Shown one piece after another: positions 33,736 through 45,969 of a stretch of DNA of 64,000 nt (the first letter of the stretch is position 1; each line of letters starts with the position of its first letter). The stretch is from Anniella stebbinsi. Its lineage: Eukaryota > Chordata > Lepidosauria > Squamata > Anniellidae. Below the pieces are notes generated by a model, which worked only from the letters and a program-made list of their open reading frames with translations, had not been told where the DNA came from and did no database searches. Both the position numbers and the translations under genes were made by a program. The stretch covers positions 63,651,001 through 63,715,000 of the forward strand of contig JARDYH010000002.1 in NCBI GenBank assembly GCA_029215795.1, given 5' to 3'.

Positions 33736-34685
33736 TAGGAATGTGTATCGTATCGTTCCGATGTCTGATAACGATCCGATAAAGTCGTTATTGGACATCC
33801 GATTAACGATAACGATACATTTCTAAGGAGGCCCTCTCTAACCTGATCCGAAATTCATATATCCAATAACTATAGGACATATAAGATTATTGGACTGCCA
33901 GTTTAGGGCCTGCCCGCCCTCCCCCCTACTCACGCTCCTTACCTGCGGCCTTCCCCACTGCCATCCACTGCCCTCGGCTGCTTAAGGACTACTGAGAATT
34001 AGGCTTTGCGGCCAAGTTCTCAGTAGAGTGACAATGCGCCGGGTGATGATGTCACCCAGAGCATCGTCACTCTATTGAGAACTAGGCCACAAAGCCTAGT
34101 TCTCGGTAGTCTGGAAGCAGCGGAGGGCAGCGGGTGGCAGCAGGGAAGGCATCAGGTAAGTGGAAAACCCTTGGGAACCCTCCCACCCTTCCCCCCCATC
34201 GCGCTCCTTACCTGCGGCTTTCCCGACCGCCACTGCCGGTCCTTAGTACTGCTAAACAGGCTTTGCAGCCTGTTGATCAGTACAGAGCTGCGCTGAGTGA
34301 TGACGACATCACTTGGCGCGGCTCTGTACTGATGAACAGGCCGGAAAGCCTGTTTAGCAGTAGTACGGGGCGGTGATGGCAGCGGAGGGTAAGGAGCATG
34401 AGTGGGGGGAGGGAGCATGAGTGGGGGGAGACAGCGTGAGTGGGGAGAGGGAGAGAGTGCCAGTCCAGTGTATTTCCCCATAGACTTGCATTGGGGAAAA
34501 GCTTTCTTTCCCCCAATGCAAACCTATGGGGAAAAACACCATAATCGGATCAGAACTTTCGATATTTATTGGATTTCGGATCCGATCAAATCTGGGTACC
34601 CCCGATTTGATCAGATCTGGAATTTTTTTATATCAGAATTTCCGATGACAATGCGATACGATAATTTTGGCCATGCACATCCCTA
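33736..34685. mobile_element. TATCG-type hAT-like element, 950 bp, perfect 8-bp TSD
   Basis: Ends TAGGAATGTGTATCG and GCCATGCACATCCCTA, flanked by GTATATAC on both sides (33728-33735, 34686-34693). The subterminal sequence is made of TATCG/CGATA words. The core holds two tandem GC-rich hairpin cassettes (about 33960-34120 and 34235-34375), each with a TGATGATGTCA-like centre. The same kind of cassette sits in the TAGGCTGACCAGA element at 8.3 kb. Confidence 0.92.
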
Positions 34686-34948
34686 GTATATACTTTATCA
34701 TTTTCATCTTTAATAGATGAAATAATATTTTGATGTTGTTGCTGCTGAAGACAGTGTGCAAGGATCTTACTAGGACGTTCATCGTTTTCCCAGTATACTT
34801 GTCTTAAGCAAGTCAAAGCGAATTCCGCCTGCTGTGAAAGAATAATATTCAATACATGCTTAGCATTCTGCAATCCTTGGTAAAGTTCTGCAGTGGGAAG
34901 ATGGCAAACTGGGTTAGGGATTTCATCTTCTTACCTAGATACATTTTT

Positions 34949-35497
34949 TTTAAATTTATTTCATTTCTAACCCGCCTCTCCATCTAGATCGAGGCAGGGA
35001 ACAACACCAAATATAAATATAAAACAATAAAATAGATAAACCGTTAAAACAGATAAAAACAAATACATTATTAAAAACATCTTAAAATTAAACTGGATAG
35101 GCCTGCCGGAAGAGAGCAGTCTTCACGGCTTTCTTAAATTCCAGAAGACTGCTAATTTGTCGAATCTCCTCCGGCAGGCCATTCCACAGCCTGGGAGCGG
35201 CAGAAGAGAAGGTCCTCTGGGTAACACTCGTCAGCCTAGTTCTGGCTGACTGGAGTAAATTCTTCCCAGAGGACCTGAGTGTGCGGGGCGGATTATACGG
35301 GAGAAGGCGATCCCGCAGGTAACCTGGACCCAAACCATGTAGGGCTTTAAAGGTAATAACCAACACTTTATACGTCGCCCGGAAACTAATGGGCAGCCAG
35401 TGGAGTGATTTTAAGATTGGTGTTATGTGGTCACCCCTAGGTGTACCGGTGACCAACCTGGCTGCCATATTTTGAACTAATTGAAGTTTTCTGTTGA
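34949..35497 (-). mobile_element. CR1 3' end inserted in old L1
   Basis: 5'-truncated CR1. Its minus-strand frame (35088-35497) is fully open: KLQLVQNMAARLV, PRGDHITP, LKSLHWLPI, LWNGLPEEIRQISSLLEF, ending QAYPV and a stop. The 3' UTR and A/T tail follow to 34949. It is the best preserved CR1 end in the window, so it is relatively young. Confidence 0.9.
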
Positions 35498-35627
35498 ATT
35501 CTTTTACTGCAGCATAGGCAATTATTCTACCCCGAATAAAAGCTTTGCTAGCCTCCAACTCAATGGTACATGAACTAGTTGTACCCTTATTAGTTTTGAT
35601 TTTGCATGTGCATTGAGTTACCTCCAT
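35088..35627 (-). pseudogene. Chimeric open frame: L1 ORF2 piece fused to CR1 ORF2 C-terminus
   Basis: A 179-codon frame begins in the L1 remnant (residues 1-44) and crosses into the CR1 C-terminal domain (residues 45-179) without a stop. The fusion is an accident of insertion in the same frame; no evidence for expression. The CR1 part is the complete C-terminal end of ORF2p. Confidence 0.75.
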
Positions 35628-35700
35628 TGTTGTCCTTCAGAGTCTCTCCCTCTTTTTTCATGACCTTCACATGTTTTCTAGAATGCCTTCTAACTACTTA

Positions 35701-38700
35701 ATTCCTTCATAAAATGCTTCATATATGTCTCAATGCATAGTCTATAACTGGGCTTGCTTTGTACTTGTGATACCATTGGAGTCGTGAGTTCTGTAAAGGT
35801 CAATCTATGATGGCCTCCTAGCATAGATGCATTTATTGGTGGCAGGGAACTTATAAGCACATGGAACACTTTAGATGACGACCCTAGGGCACATGGATCC
35901 TGCTATTCATCAGTTTTTGCCCTAGTACCAGAAGTTTGTCTTTTCGGAATTAGCGATCCTAATCAGATGATGCAATATTTCAGGAAAATCTGAGTTCAGT
36001 GCTTCTCACTTTATAAACTGAGCGCTTCTTTGCTATTTCCTTTTCAGTATACTGTGCAGAATGGCTTATGATCAAAAAGAATCATGCCAGCTCCCTTACA
36101 CACATTCCCACAGATCTGCTGTATTAAGGAGTCCTGCCAGCAGTTATATTGTTCAAGTCTTTCCTGCCCCCTTGCTAGGCATCTGATGGCCACATTTTCT
36201 GATAAGTTCTCTGGCAGAAAGAAAAGGTGTCTCTTTCCAGTTATTTTCTCAAACGGTGAGCCATGTCATAAGACTATTATAGTGCATGCCTACACTCAGG
36301 GCCAAAACGGACATTATTTCAAATGTCTGTCTAGCAGCTTTGTCTTCTGTTTTCCCATTTTTACTGCAGAATAGGTGCAGGGGGCCCAATCCTGTTCTTT
36401 AAAGCTCCCCCGACTCTTACGTTAGGGTCCTGATCTGGATTGGAGAACCTGTGTTTACGCTAGAGAAAACTTTTTTTAAAAATGTAACTGCTAGACTTAC
36501 ATTTAAAGTAATGTCTGTTTTGGCCCTCAAATGCAAAAGCCTCAATGGGACTTTCTCCCAGATAACTCTTTATAGGATTGCAGTCTTAACAAAGTACATT
36601 ATTTTGTGCTATCTATAATCCTATTGATCCGATCTCAAAAAATTGCAGTGCTATATCAATCTGCCTGCAACATTTAATGTCTCATCAACTTCAGGGCTTG
36701 TGATAAGTGTGAAGCCCCCATTCTAAGAATGTATTTGTCACTTCAGGATTGGGCCTTTACCCATATTCCAAAATGCAATTTAAGCTTCTGAGATGCTTAT
36801 GTATGTTTCAGTGCTTTGCTCTTTAAACTTGTGTAACCATTAGTGCTGTTGTACTAAATGTTCTCAACCGGAGCAGTTAATATTGTAAATTACTCTTGAG
36901 CCTCTGCCAAAATAATAAAAAGATGAAGAAAAGGGATATTAACCTTATACTGATGTGAGCACTAATATGGTGATAGTCCTGAAACAGTCTTGAACATTTC
37001 AATTCATATGCCTATCTTTTCATACAGTGTTAGACATGCAATTTGTTTGTTGTATGTATACCATTTTTTAAAAAAAAAGTTTACCATTAATAAGACTTAT
37101 TGCCTGCACTAATAAATAAATAATACTTTTAAAAATAGCTGATTTAAGATTATATAATAAACTTGCAAACTGCTGAGTAATGCATCCCAGAAATGCATTC
37201 ACATTAAACAAGGCATTGCTTCCGTAATATGATTCCCTTTGGTCAAAAAATCAAAGCGCCTATGCTGATGTCATCAAAAGAGATATTGAATAGGTAAAGA
37301 TCCACATTCAGCTGGCATTAGTTCCTTTGAAATTATTGTGATTTCCCAAATTCAACTGCACTGAAGATGGTATAAAACCCGTATTGGCCATTATGGATGG
37401 GAGGGGCAGTGTAAGAGTTGTGTCCATTGTTAATCTAATGTAAATCTCATTCCTTGCAATGGGTCTACTCTAACTAGGACTAACATTAGGTACAACCCTA
37501 AAGGTACAATCCTATGGGATTGCAGCCCATTAGATAGAAACATCTGAGCTTGGAGGCTTCCAAAAATCTTATGCCCTGCCATGCTGTTACCAGCAGGATG
37601 GGCAGAGGATGGATTTTGGTGCAGCTAGATGGCCCCCTGAGACCATGTAGCTTACCAATCAGTGGTGGGCAGGGACATGTGATAGAGAGGCCACAGGATA
37701 CTTTCGATCTTGGCCTCTCCTGTCCCAGCTCAGTGTCCTGCACTCTTTCTCCCTCCCCGAAACAATCCTAGATTCCTTTTTAGCAACCTTGAAGTCAGGA
37801 GCTGTGGTTCTTTCCAAGGCAGCTGCAAGGAGGTGGAAGGGGAGGGATTGGATCTCAGAGTCCCCCTCCTGATGTCGTAGGAGTGCCTACAGCCTCAAGA
37901 AGGGGACTCCTATATCTCCTACGGACCACAGGATTGCTCTCAAATTCACAATCATGCTCTGCTCTTTTTTTAGAAGAAAGTGTGAGGTTCTGTTCTAAAA
38001 AATTAATAAATCTATTTTACTTTGAGGACAATTCAAAACAACAATGCACAGGTCTAATAGAAAAGGAAACTAACAGACTGTGCTGAACAGAAGTAGTTGT
38101 ACCAGACTTCTGGCACTTGACGAGACTTTATCATGTCATCAATTATTCTCCCATCCAGTAACCCTTCTGAACTGACTCTTTGCTTATTTTGGAAAGGCTT
38201 AAATTTAAATCAATAGCCACTAAACCAGCCTACAATGTTATTTTGACACATTGATGAGTCCTGATGCAACACATCTCCTCAACAAAGAATGTTCATTCCA
38301 AAAGATGAATAAACATGGATCCTAGTCATTCCCATAGTTTCTTCCCATTATCAGTGAGGACTGTGGAGCCATAAATTCTACTACATGGATGTATAGCCTC
38401 TTTCAGTCCAAGGGATAAATTCAGTTCCCAGGGGCTACATTCCACTATAGTCTATTAGGTAATATTGTCTCCTACTGACTTATTTGCTTTTGTTCTGAAT
38501 GGCTGAATAAAAGATACTATAAAATATTTCAAACAAATGTAACATCACTTTTGCTACTGGGTTTCCTTGTTCTGGAGAAAACAAGGTGATCTTGTTTCCT
38601 TCCCTTAAACTGTAGCAGAATGGATGAGGTGAAATAATTCCGGAGCCCCAAAATGGTATGTAACCAGTCCCTACACAGAAATGAGAGGCATTTCGTTCAT

Positions 38701-39572
38701 TTTGCTTCTAATAGGAATATAGGTATTACCATACACTGGCTATTTTATCTGTCATTCTTTCAGTATGGAATAAGGCTGTGATGGTTGGGGAAGAGTGGGG
38801 TTGGGACCAAGAGCTACAGAGAAATCTATCAGCCCAACCATAACCAAAAGTAAAACTGGTCTCTTGAAAGCTAACACATGGTGAGCGCACATGGATTTTC
38901 CAAGTTCTTATGACAGCCCAAAGACTGATATTACTACACTGGAATGATAAATGTTTACCTCTCTTAATGCAATAGACTGAGGACCTAACAACACTATCAC
39001 ATTTGAATGGGTGGTATATAAGCACCACTCACAAGTGGATAAATACATTGATATTTGGTCCACTTTTCTTGAAACTTATGCATAATCTCACCCCTCCTTT
39101 TTTAAAGATAAAACATTGTACTTGATGGGATTTTGCAATTTTTACATGGAAATTATATTTCATGCAATTTTCTGTTCTTTTTTAAATTTTTATTCTCACA
39201 ATTTGTTTTCTGTTTGGTTTAGTTAAATTCACATTAAAAGGAAAAAGATTAATAAAAAGGAAAAAGAAACAGAAGTAAACCCCACTCATTCCACAGGATG
39301 TACTTTCAAGAAAGTGTACAGAGAATGATAGTGGAAGGCTGTACTCCTGTGCATGCATCCCTGGAAGGAAGCCCAACTGAGAAAAAGGGATACGTAGCTG
39401 AGTAAATTTGCTTATGTGTGCACTATAAATGTAGCTATTTAATTTCTGATGTTTGTAGTGATATGTAAAATCTCTACTAAAATGCATTGAAGATGCAATA
39501 GTGCATCACAGTTTCTTGACAGTAGATATGCAACAGAACAAAGACCCCAAATTGCCTTCCTAAATTACTTAC
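35701..39572. other. 3.9 kb without recognisable features
   Basis: AT-rich sequence with only short frames, none with recognisable domains. No long palindromes or tandem arrays seen. It could be intronic or intergenic host sequence. Confidence 0.45.
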
Positions 39573-39744
39573 TAGGGTGGCCAGATACAAAAGAGGGCAG
39601 GGCTCATCTACCATTAATAGTCATGTAGAGGAGGGAATTTCAGCAGGTGGTGATTTCCATGCAAACTAGACTGCTGCAGCTCTCTCTTCTACACAGATAA
39701 TTAAGGTGCATGAGTCCTGTCCTCTTACACATCTGACCATGCTA
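39573..39744. mobile_element. Single-unit hAT MITE, decayed
   Basis: TAGGGTGGCCAGATAC to TCTGACCATGCTA, with the GAGGGAATTTCAGCAGG block of the fold-back MITEs. Length 172 bases, about half of the 320-bp copies. TSD not recognisable. Confidence 0.65.
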
Positions 39745-40671
39745 CTAATTTTCCATCCCCAAAGACAAGTGAAAAGATAAAGGTGAAAAACATGCCTGTG
39801 TCATTTGTGGAACAAAAAAAAAGCCCTATCCCTTTTGTTCCTTAGTTTTCAAAAATTCCAGTGTTTTTTTCAAAAACAACTCTACAAAGCAATATAGCAA
39901 ATTACAATTTTCAATTTTAGAAGGTATCTATTTAAAACCAGCACCCTCATGCCAAAAGTCCCACAGGGCTGTACCCCCACCAATTTGAGCATACAGAAGG
40001 ATAGACAGTGCAGGATTTGCTGTCATGGACCAGGATCCTGACCCCTTGTTCTCAAAAGAAGAGGCTCCAGAGTTAATGGAAGAGGACCTGGCCACAGAAA
40101 AACATAATGAGGTTTCATTCTATCTGGGATACAGTTCTCCAGGAAACACTCACAGTCCAGCTCCTCCACATTTAGAGAAAGTTGCACTACCATGCTCAGA
40201 TTCTGATGACTTGGGCCATGAGGACACTAGCTTGCCATTGTCACTCCCACATCATTGCATCCTCAGATTGTGAAAACAGCCCAGGCCGCTTTAAGAGGGA
40301 GTATGGAGATGGGGCCAACCAGCCTAAATGCAGATTCACTTTTATTTAAGGCTTAGTCTTGGAGCAACATACAGGAAAGCTTGTCTGCTTTCCAGCCCCA
40401 GCACCCCTTGGAGCTTTCCATGGCGCTATTCTGTTCCTATTCCTGAAATCTGCCCTTGCTGACCATTGTTGAAACTTGACCTTGCTGAAAAACCCAATCT
40501 ATGGGGGAACCCTACAACCCAGGCCTCACTAGCACCTAAATGATGCTAAACCCTTGCCACAGAACAGAACATGTCCACAAAACACTTAAGAAAAATGGAT
40601 GATAACATGGGAGATGTGCACTGATTTCCATCTCTGTGTGATGCCTTCCTGTAGGGAAGGCAGGCAGTTTC
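39745..40671. other. No certain feature
   Basis: Contains an 82-codon acidic frame at 40025-40273 (MDQDPDPLFSKEEAPELMEE) which I do not recognise. The following AT- and T-rich 250 bases could be part of an LTR-like repeat, but no matching partner is present in the window. Confidence 0.3.
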
Positions 40672-41036
40672 CAGAGACTAGTTATCAGAGGGTGCCTCTT
40701 CACGAGAGGTTTAATGCTCTTTGAAGTCTCATTAAAAAATTTACCTCCACACCAGCGGAGCACAAATGGGGCGTAGAGGCGCGTTATCTCTCCGATTATG
40801 CACATTATCGAATGTGCGTTAAATCGCGAGTTTTATTTTGCTCCGTCCGTTAAAGCGCATTTTGACTGTGTGAATATGCGCTTATGCGCATTAACTACTT
40901 GTAAACTGCATTTTGGACATCCTTTAATGCGCTTCGCCGCCTCTCGCCGCCTCTCGTGCAGAGGTATTAGGTGTAAATGCGCTTCAGCGATTATGCACAT
41001 AATCGCCTAACCGGGCGCAAAAGTGAATCCTTGTAG
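40672..41036. repeat. TATGCGC-rich non-autonomous repeat, copy 1
   Basis: Left end AGAGGGTGCCTCTTCACGAG, right end CTTGTAGAGGGGACC. The interior has words such as GATTATGCACATTATCG and TTAAAGCGCATTTTGAC. An inverted copy is at 43.07-43.43 kb. CpG content is high for this AT-rich neighbourhood. Confidence 0.7.
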
Positions 41037-42278
41037 AGGGGACCAGAATCAGTGGATGTCGGCAAGGAATAGTTTTGCGGGCCAGGGGATAGAGGAAGTA
41101 CACAGCCCCTCTTAGTTCAACAAAAGAAGTTGCTTTGGTGGCTGCTTCATGAGATGGTCCAGGGAGAAGGTCTCCCCAGCCTCAGGTCCTTGATATCCAA
41201 GGACTTCTGATCTAGAAGTGCCCAAATTTCATCCTGAGACATCCCAGCAACATGAGACTTGCATTCAAACCCTAAAACCTAAAAAAAATGTTTGACCACT
41301 TGACTTCACCCCAGCCATGAATATGTTCTCTGTGATACCTCAAACCACAAGTCACACAATTTGTAATGAATGGAAGGCTGGACAAAGAGGAAGAAAGCTG
41401 CAAAGGCAATGCAACACAATTAACATTACTGCATGTGGAACTCTGTGCACAGCTTCCACTGGTGAGAAATAAATGGAGCAGAAACATGGATATTGACACT
41501 GGTCTAAGGAACAGTGCATCCATTCAAATGTGCAGCACACATAAAAGTAATTTAGAGCTTTGCAGCCATCCTCAAAAGAAATTGCTGAAGTGCCCAGAAT
41601 CCAATTCCAGTTCTTCTCCTGCTAATGTTTCTCCTTGCTGTCACAACTGGTAATTTGTTTTGAATGGGGACATGGTCATAAAGGGTAAGAGGGTTGGGCC
41701 ACCCCATTTTTATCCATTGGTGGTTCACCTGGGATTCGGTTCAGCCCTGCCCCCCACCATCCCCACGAAAGCAGCAGGATTTATCTGCATCAGGACACTC
41801 TGCCTGTTCCTTTCTTCTTCCTCAGATTGCTCCAGCAGGTTTTTCCCCAAAGTCCCTGCTGTCCCACCCTAAACTACCAGATGTTGTATGCGTCAATAAA
41901 AGCTGCTGTCTGTTCTTCTCCCAGTCACATATGTGAAGCTCCTTTTTTCTCTTCTTCCCCTCCCTTTTCCCCACTGCAGGACCAGGTACAAATCTTATTA
42001 TATCTCAAGGAACAGTTCACACAGTGGTCAGTAAAGCAATTTATAAGGTGCATTTCTGCTTTGCTATTTTATGGCTTCATGGAAACCATTAATTATCTAT
42101 GACAAAAATCTGGGTCAGCAGTTCAGTGGTCAAGTTAATTGGCTCATTGACAAAGTCTTATTCATGAATAAAATAACAGTTGTTGCACAGATTAATTTAC
42201 TTTTTTAAAACATCATTCGGTTGGAGTTCCCACCCACCTCACTAGTCCTTTTCTCTCCCTTTTTTCCTGTAGTCATTC

Positions 42279-42308
42279 CACACACACACACACACATACA
42301 CACACACA
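42279..42308. repeat. (CA)n microsatellite
   Basis: About fifteen CA units with one interruption. Confidence 0.92.
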
Positions 42309-42340
42309 AGTGTAATACTGTCACTTCTCATCTACCACTG

Positions 42341-42375
<35 letters not shown>
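42341..42375. repeat. (AT)n microsatellite
   Basis: About seventeen AT units with one interruption (TACAT). Confidence 0.92.
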
Positions 42376-42376
<1 letters not shown>

Positions 42377-43068
42377 CCATAAGGATGCAAACCTGAGAAG
42401 AAGAAAGGAACAGAAAGTCGCTCCTCACAAGCAAACAGTTTTGCATGCTATATATCTGAAGTGACACCACCAAATTACAAAACATTTTGAGCAAACATAA
42501 AGGGATTTAAATAATCCAAGTCCCACAGTAGTGATCCCAGGGCAGATTGTTAATTTGTTCAGCAATTTAGAAGCAATCGGTGTTTTATTTAAAGAGAATG
42601 TCATTGAACTAGAAGGGCATAAGGGCCTCGCAGATTTATTATTCCCTGGGGAAAACAAGCTCCAATAGCATAAGGTTATAAAAAGAATGTTCCCTGCAAA
42701 GGCACAGCAATGCTCATTCTTGCAATCTTACTCTGCTGTTCTAGAAGCAACAGAGAAGATAATTAGAGATCAATATGGTGAAGAAAAATGTGAAAAAGTT
42801 TATTCATCCCACCATTATGAAGCATAATTCTCTTAGAGGTGTTGTCTTTTGTTTCCTAATAAGGAATATGAGTGGCTGATTAATGATACACTTTTAGAAC
42901 AGCTATAGCCTTCTCAAAGATACTAGTACAAATGAACAATTAGCCTAAGTAATGTTTGTACTAAGGCTGTGCCCTGACCACAAGATTCAGTTTGGACACC
43001 AATTCGACACTCTGGAAAAATAGCCCAGTTTGGTTCAGAATGATTCAGAGCCCATCTGCTTCAATTTG

Positions 43069-43426
43069 GACCCCCTCTACAAGAATTCGGTTGGACGCCT
43101 GGTCCTCCGATTATGCGCATCTTCTTGGAAGCGTTTTATGGTAAATGACTGTACACGGGAGGTAATTGATCGCACAACTGGTGGCCTTACCGGTTGTTTG
43201 AAATGTGCTTTAGAAGTGGTTAATGCGGAGAATTGCTTGTTCACATAGTCAAAATGCACTTTAACGGCTGCAGCAAAATAAAACTCGCTATTTAACGCGC
43301 ATTCGATAATGTGCATAATCGGATAGATAACGCGCCTCAACTCCCGATTTGCACTCCGCTCATGTAGAGGTAAAAATTTTAATGAGACTTGAAAGAGCTT
43401 TAAACCTCTCATGTAGAGGCAGCCTT
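43069..43426. repeat. TATGCGC-rich repeat, copy 2 (inverted)
   Basis: Begins GGACCCCCTCTACAAG and ends CTCATGTAGAGGCAGCC. Contains TTAACGCGCATTCGATAATG, the inverse of the 40.8 kb copy. Same family, opposite orientation, 2 kb apart. Confidence 0.7.
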
Positions 43427-43789
43427 GGGTACTGAACTGAAGCAGCGATTCGGGAATCCAATGTTTTGTGCCTCCCACTGACTATTATGGAAAATTTTAA
43501 AATGTATATGATTTTTTTGCTGTTGTAGTCAAAATTAGATGAAATCTTCAGACATAGTAGCCCCTTAGGAGCTGAAACCTGCCAAGTTTCAGAAACATAG
43601 GTGCAGGGAAGGTTTTGTATTTTGTATTTCATTTTTCTTTCTTTAAGGAAACTACGCTATTTATTTATTGGCAGGACTGGATGTAAATTGAAAAGTTAAT
43701 TGTTCCTTCTGAGGGGGACAATTCTGCTAAATATATGACATTTCTACTAGAGCCATCTTTACATTTTGAGAATATTTTAAATGACGTTG

Positions 43790-44213
43790 GGAGCGCTGTG
43801 CCTTGGTGCCGCACAGCGAATCAACGCCTCTTGGCACGACGGGGGCTTTTCATGGCACCGGCCACACTGCCACTCATGGTGCAGCGCGGCGCCAGCTGGA
43901 GGGGCAGCTGGGAGCATTGGCTCCTCTACTCTCCGGTAAGTGATTTTTTTAAAAAAATTAACAGAATGTGGGGTAGGACAGCGGAGGCAGTGCAGCAAGC
44001 TTATGGCTTGCTGCACCACCCCCTTTCCCTGGGCTGCCTACTCCGACTTTTAAAAAAATCACACTAAATGGTGGCTTTTTTAAAGGCGGAGCAAAGGCGG
44101 AGCATGTAAACGAAGATGAAGCCAGTGCGAAGTCATATCGACTGCTCATTTAGAGTCTTCCCTGTCAGAGCGAAGCAACGAGGCAGAAACCTCTCGTTTA
44201 GAGGCACCCTAAG
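43790..44213. repeat. Related 'AGAGG' repeat, GC-rich variant
   Basis: Right end ACCTCTCGTTTAGAGGCACC matches the ends of the TATGCGC-rich repeats. The interior is different and GC-rich (CACAGCGAATCAACGCC, CTCCTCTACTCTCCGG). The left end is not clear. Confidence 0.55.
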
Positions 44214-44422
44214 AAAGTGACAAGTTTCAGAACAATAGATGCAGTAGTTTATGTGGAAGGGGAGTCCTTGAATTGCCCTTCCTTCTGTGACAATGTGTAT
44301 GAAAATGGCACAAGTCATAGATGTGTCTCCAGGCAAGAAACATGCAAAGTTTCAGAAGGATATAAGCAGGCGCTAGGGAGTTATGTTTATTGTAGACTGG
44401 CCTCAAGGCTAGGCATGGTTGG

Positions 44423-44594
44423 TAGGGTGACCATATGAATGGGAGGACAGGGCTTCTGTAACTTTAACAGTTGTATAGAAAAGGGAATTTCAGCAGGTGT
44501 CATTTGTATACATGCAGCACCTGGTGAAATTCCCTCTTCATTGCAACAGTTAAAGCTGCAGGAGCCTTGCCCTCTTTTGTATCTGGCCACTCTA
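44423..44594. mobile_element. Single-unit hAT MITE
   Basis: TAGGGTGACCATATG to TCTGGCCACTCTA, 172 bases, equal to the first half of the 320-bp fold-back copies. In those, the same CACTCTA-type end is buried in the middle. No matching 8-bp flanks (ATGGTTGG against GCTAAACT). Confidence 0.75.
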
Positions 44595-44829
44595 GCTAAA
44601 CTGTCAGCAGTAGATGATTTCCCCACTGACTCTCTACCTGCCAAGCAAGCAAGTGGTAGCAATTATGAGAAAGCAGATGAGGAGCAATAGCTGCTGTTGA
44701 CCATGGCAATGAGAAGGAAGATTCGCTGAAGGGATGGGCCCACCAAGGGTGTCAAAATTCCCTACCAGGTTGAGTGATGTGCAGACCAGAGCAAGACAGC
44801 TGAATAGAGGAAAGGGAGGGAGAATACTA

Positions 44830-44990
44830 CAGAATTCATGCAAGATGTGGTGATGGCCACCAATGTAGATGGCTTTAAGAGGGGATTAGACAAATTAATG
44901 AACAATAAGGCTATTAATGGCTACTAATCATGATGATCATATGCTACCTCCAGGATGAGATGTGATGTGCTCCTCAATCCCAGTAGCAAA
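44830..44990 (+). mobile_element. Old CR1 3' UTR fragment
   Basis: Contains GTGATGGCCACCAATGTAGA and TTTAAGAGGGGATTAGACAA, phrases typical of sauropsid CR1 3' UTRs. About 160 bases. Confidence 0.6.
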
Positions 44991-45629
44991 GGGAAAACAA
45001 TGGAAGGCAGCAATTGCCTCGGGTCCTGCTTGTGAGTATCCCATAGTAAGGCTGTATAAAAATTTTGTTTCATTTTCAGAATGTGTCTCATTCACAACCC
45101 CAAATGCAAATGCCAGTGGTCAAAGCTTGCATATTCCTGAGCTTGAGAATGCAATTGCAAAATGAATTCAATACAAAAGAAGTATGCATGTTAAAATGAT
45201 AATTTTTGGAGAAAATAGCCATTTTCAGACTTTAGTCAATGGGGGACAGTACACATTTGGGTGCACTCCTTTTAAAAGTTGTACACCTGAATGTGCGTTT
45301 TCCCCATTCAAACAAAAATAGCAACGCATGCATTCAAAAATTGGAACAAGGTGAATCAAACTTCAAGGTGAAACTAAGAGAACCTCAATGAGCTGACGCT
45401 TCATGGATTCTTCCATTCCTATATCCCAAAGGATGTTGTACTATCTCTCTTCTCTACACTCTTTCCAAACTGCTGCAATGGATCAGGATCAGCAAAAGGG
45501 GGAGGTGGTGGTTAACAGGGCCAGGGAGGGAATTGGCAGGAAGAACTACATCAGGAGATTTAAAGTGATGTGAATATTCTCCAATTTTAAATCTGGCCAC
45601 CCTATGGATATTGTTGGGGGGGGGGGAAG

Positions 45630-45969
45630 TAGGGATGGGAGAACCAGTAATTTTCAAGTTCAGTTAAATTCTCCAAAAATCACTTCAGAGCTTGTTTGGC
45701 TGGCTTCCATGTTTAACCTGTTTTTCAGCTCCTTCAGATGGAAAAAGTCTGTATTTCTGAATGGATTTTTTTAAAGTGTGCACTTTTCCCTATTGACTAA
45801 AGTCTGAAAATGCATTTCAAGGTGTTTTTAATAAAAAATACTCGTGATTGCAAGTTTGGGAATTTGCAAATTTTTAAAAAAAAATCTTGCACTCCCATTC
45901 ATATTCAGGGCTAAAACACTGCATTTTTGAGTGATTTGCAAAGTGAAACGAGATTATTGAACATCCCTA
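45630..45969. mobile_element. hAT-like element (TAGGGATG family)
   Basis: TAGGGATGGGAGAACC to GAACATCCCTA, 340 bases, flanks GGGGGAAG and GTGGAAAG (6 of 8). The interior carries TGCATTT and GCAAATT words as in the 19.7 kb copy. Confidence 0.7.

Larger units (their letters stand above)
33390..35700 (-). mobile_element. Old L1 fragment, twice interrupted
   Basis: Three L1 ORF2 pieces on the minus strand: post-endonuclease segment (35498-35640, KAFIRGRIIAYAAVK), pre-RT segment (34694-34948, NDERPSKILAH and SIKDENDKVYT), and C-terminal segment (33396-33735, NCWKCHTANVSFVHMFW). The RT between the last two is missing. A hAT-like element with perfect TSD sits at that point, so the RT deletion preceded its insertion. 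A CR1 occupies 34949-35497. Confidence 0.85.
41037..43068. other. No recognisable gene; two microsatellites
   Basis: Unique-looking AT-rich DNA with (CA)n at 42279-42308 and (AT)n at 42341-42375. Confidence 0.4.

Noticed and set aside
40025..40273. 82-codon acidic frame
   Set aside because: Not recognised, no splice sites or relatives in the window; left as an unexplained frame only.
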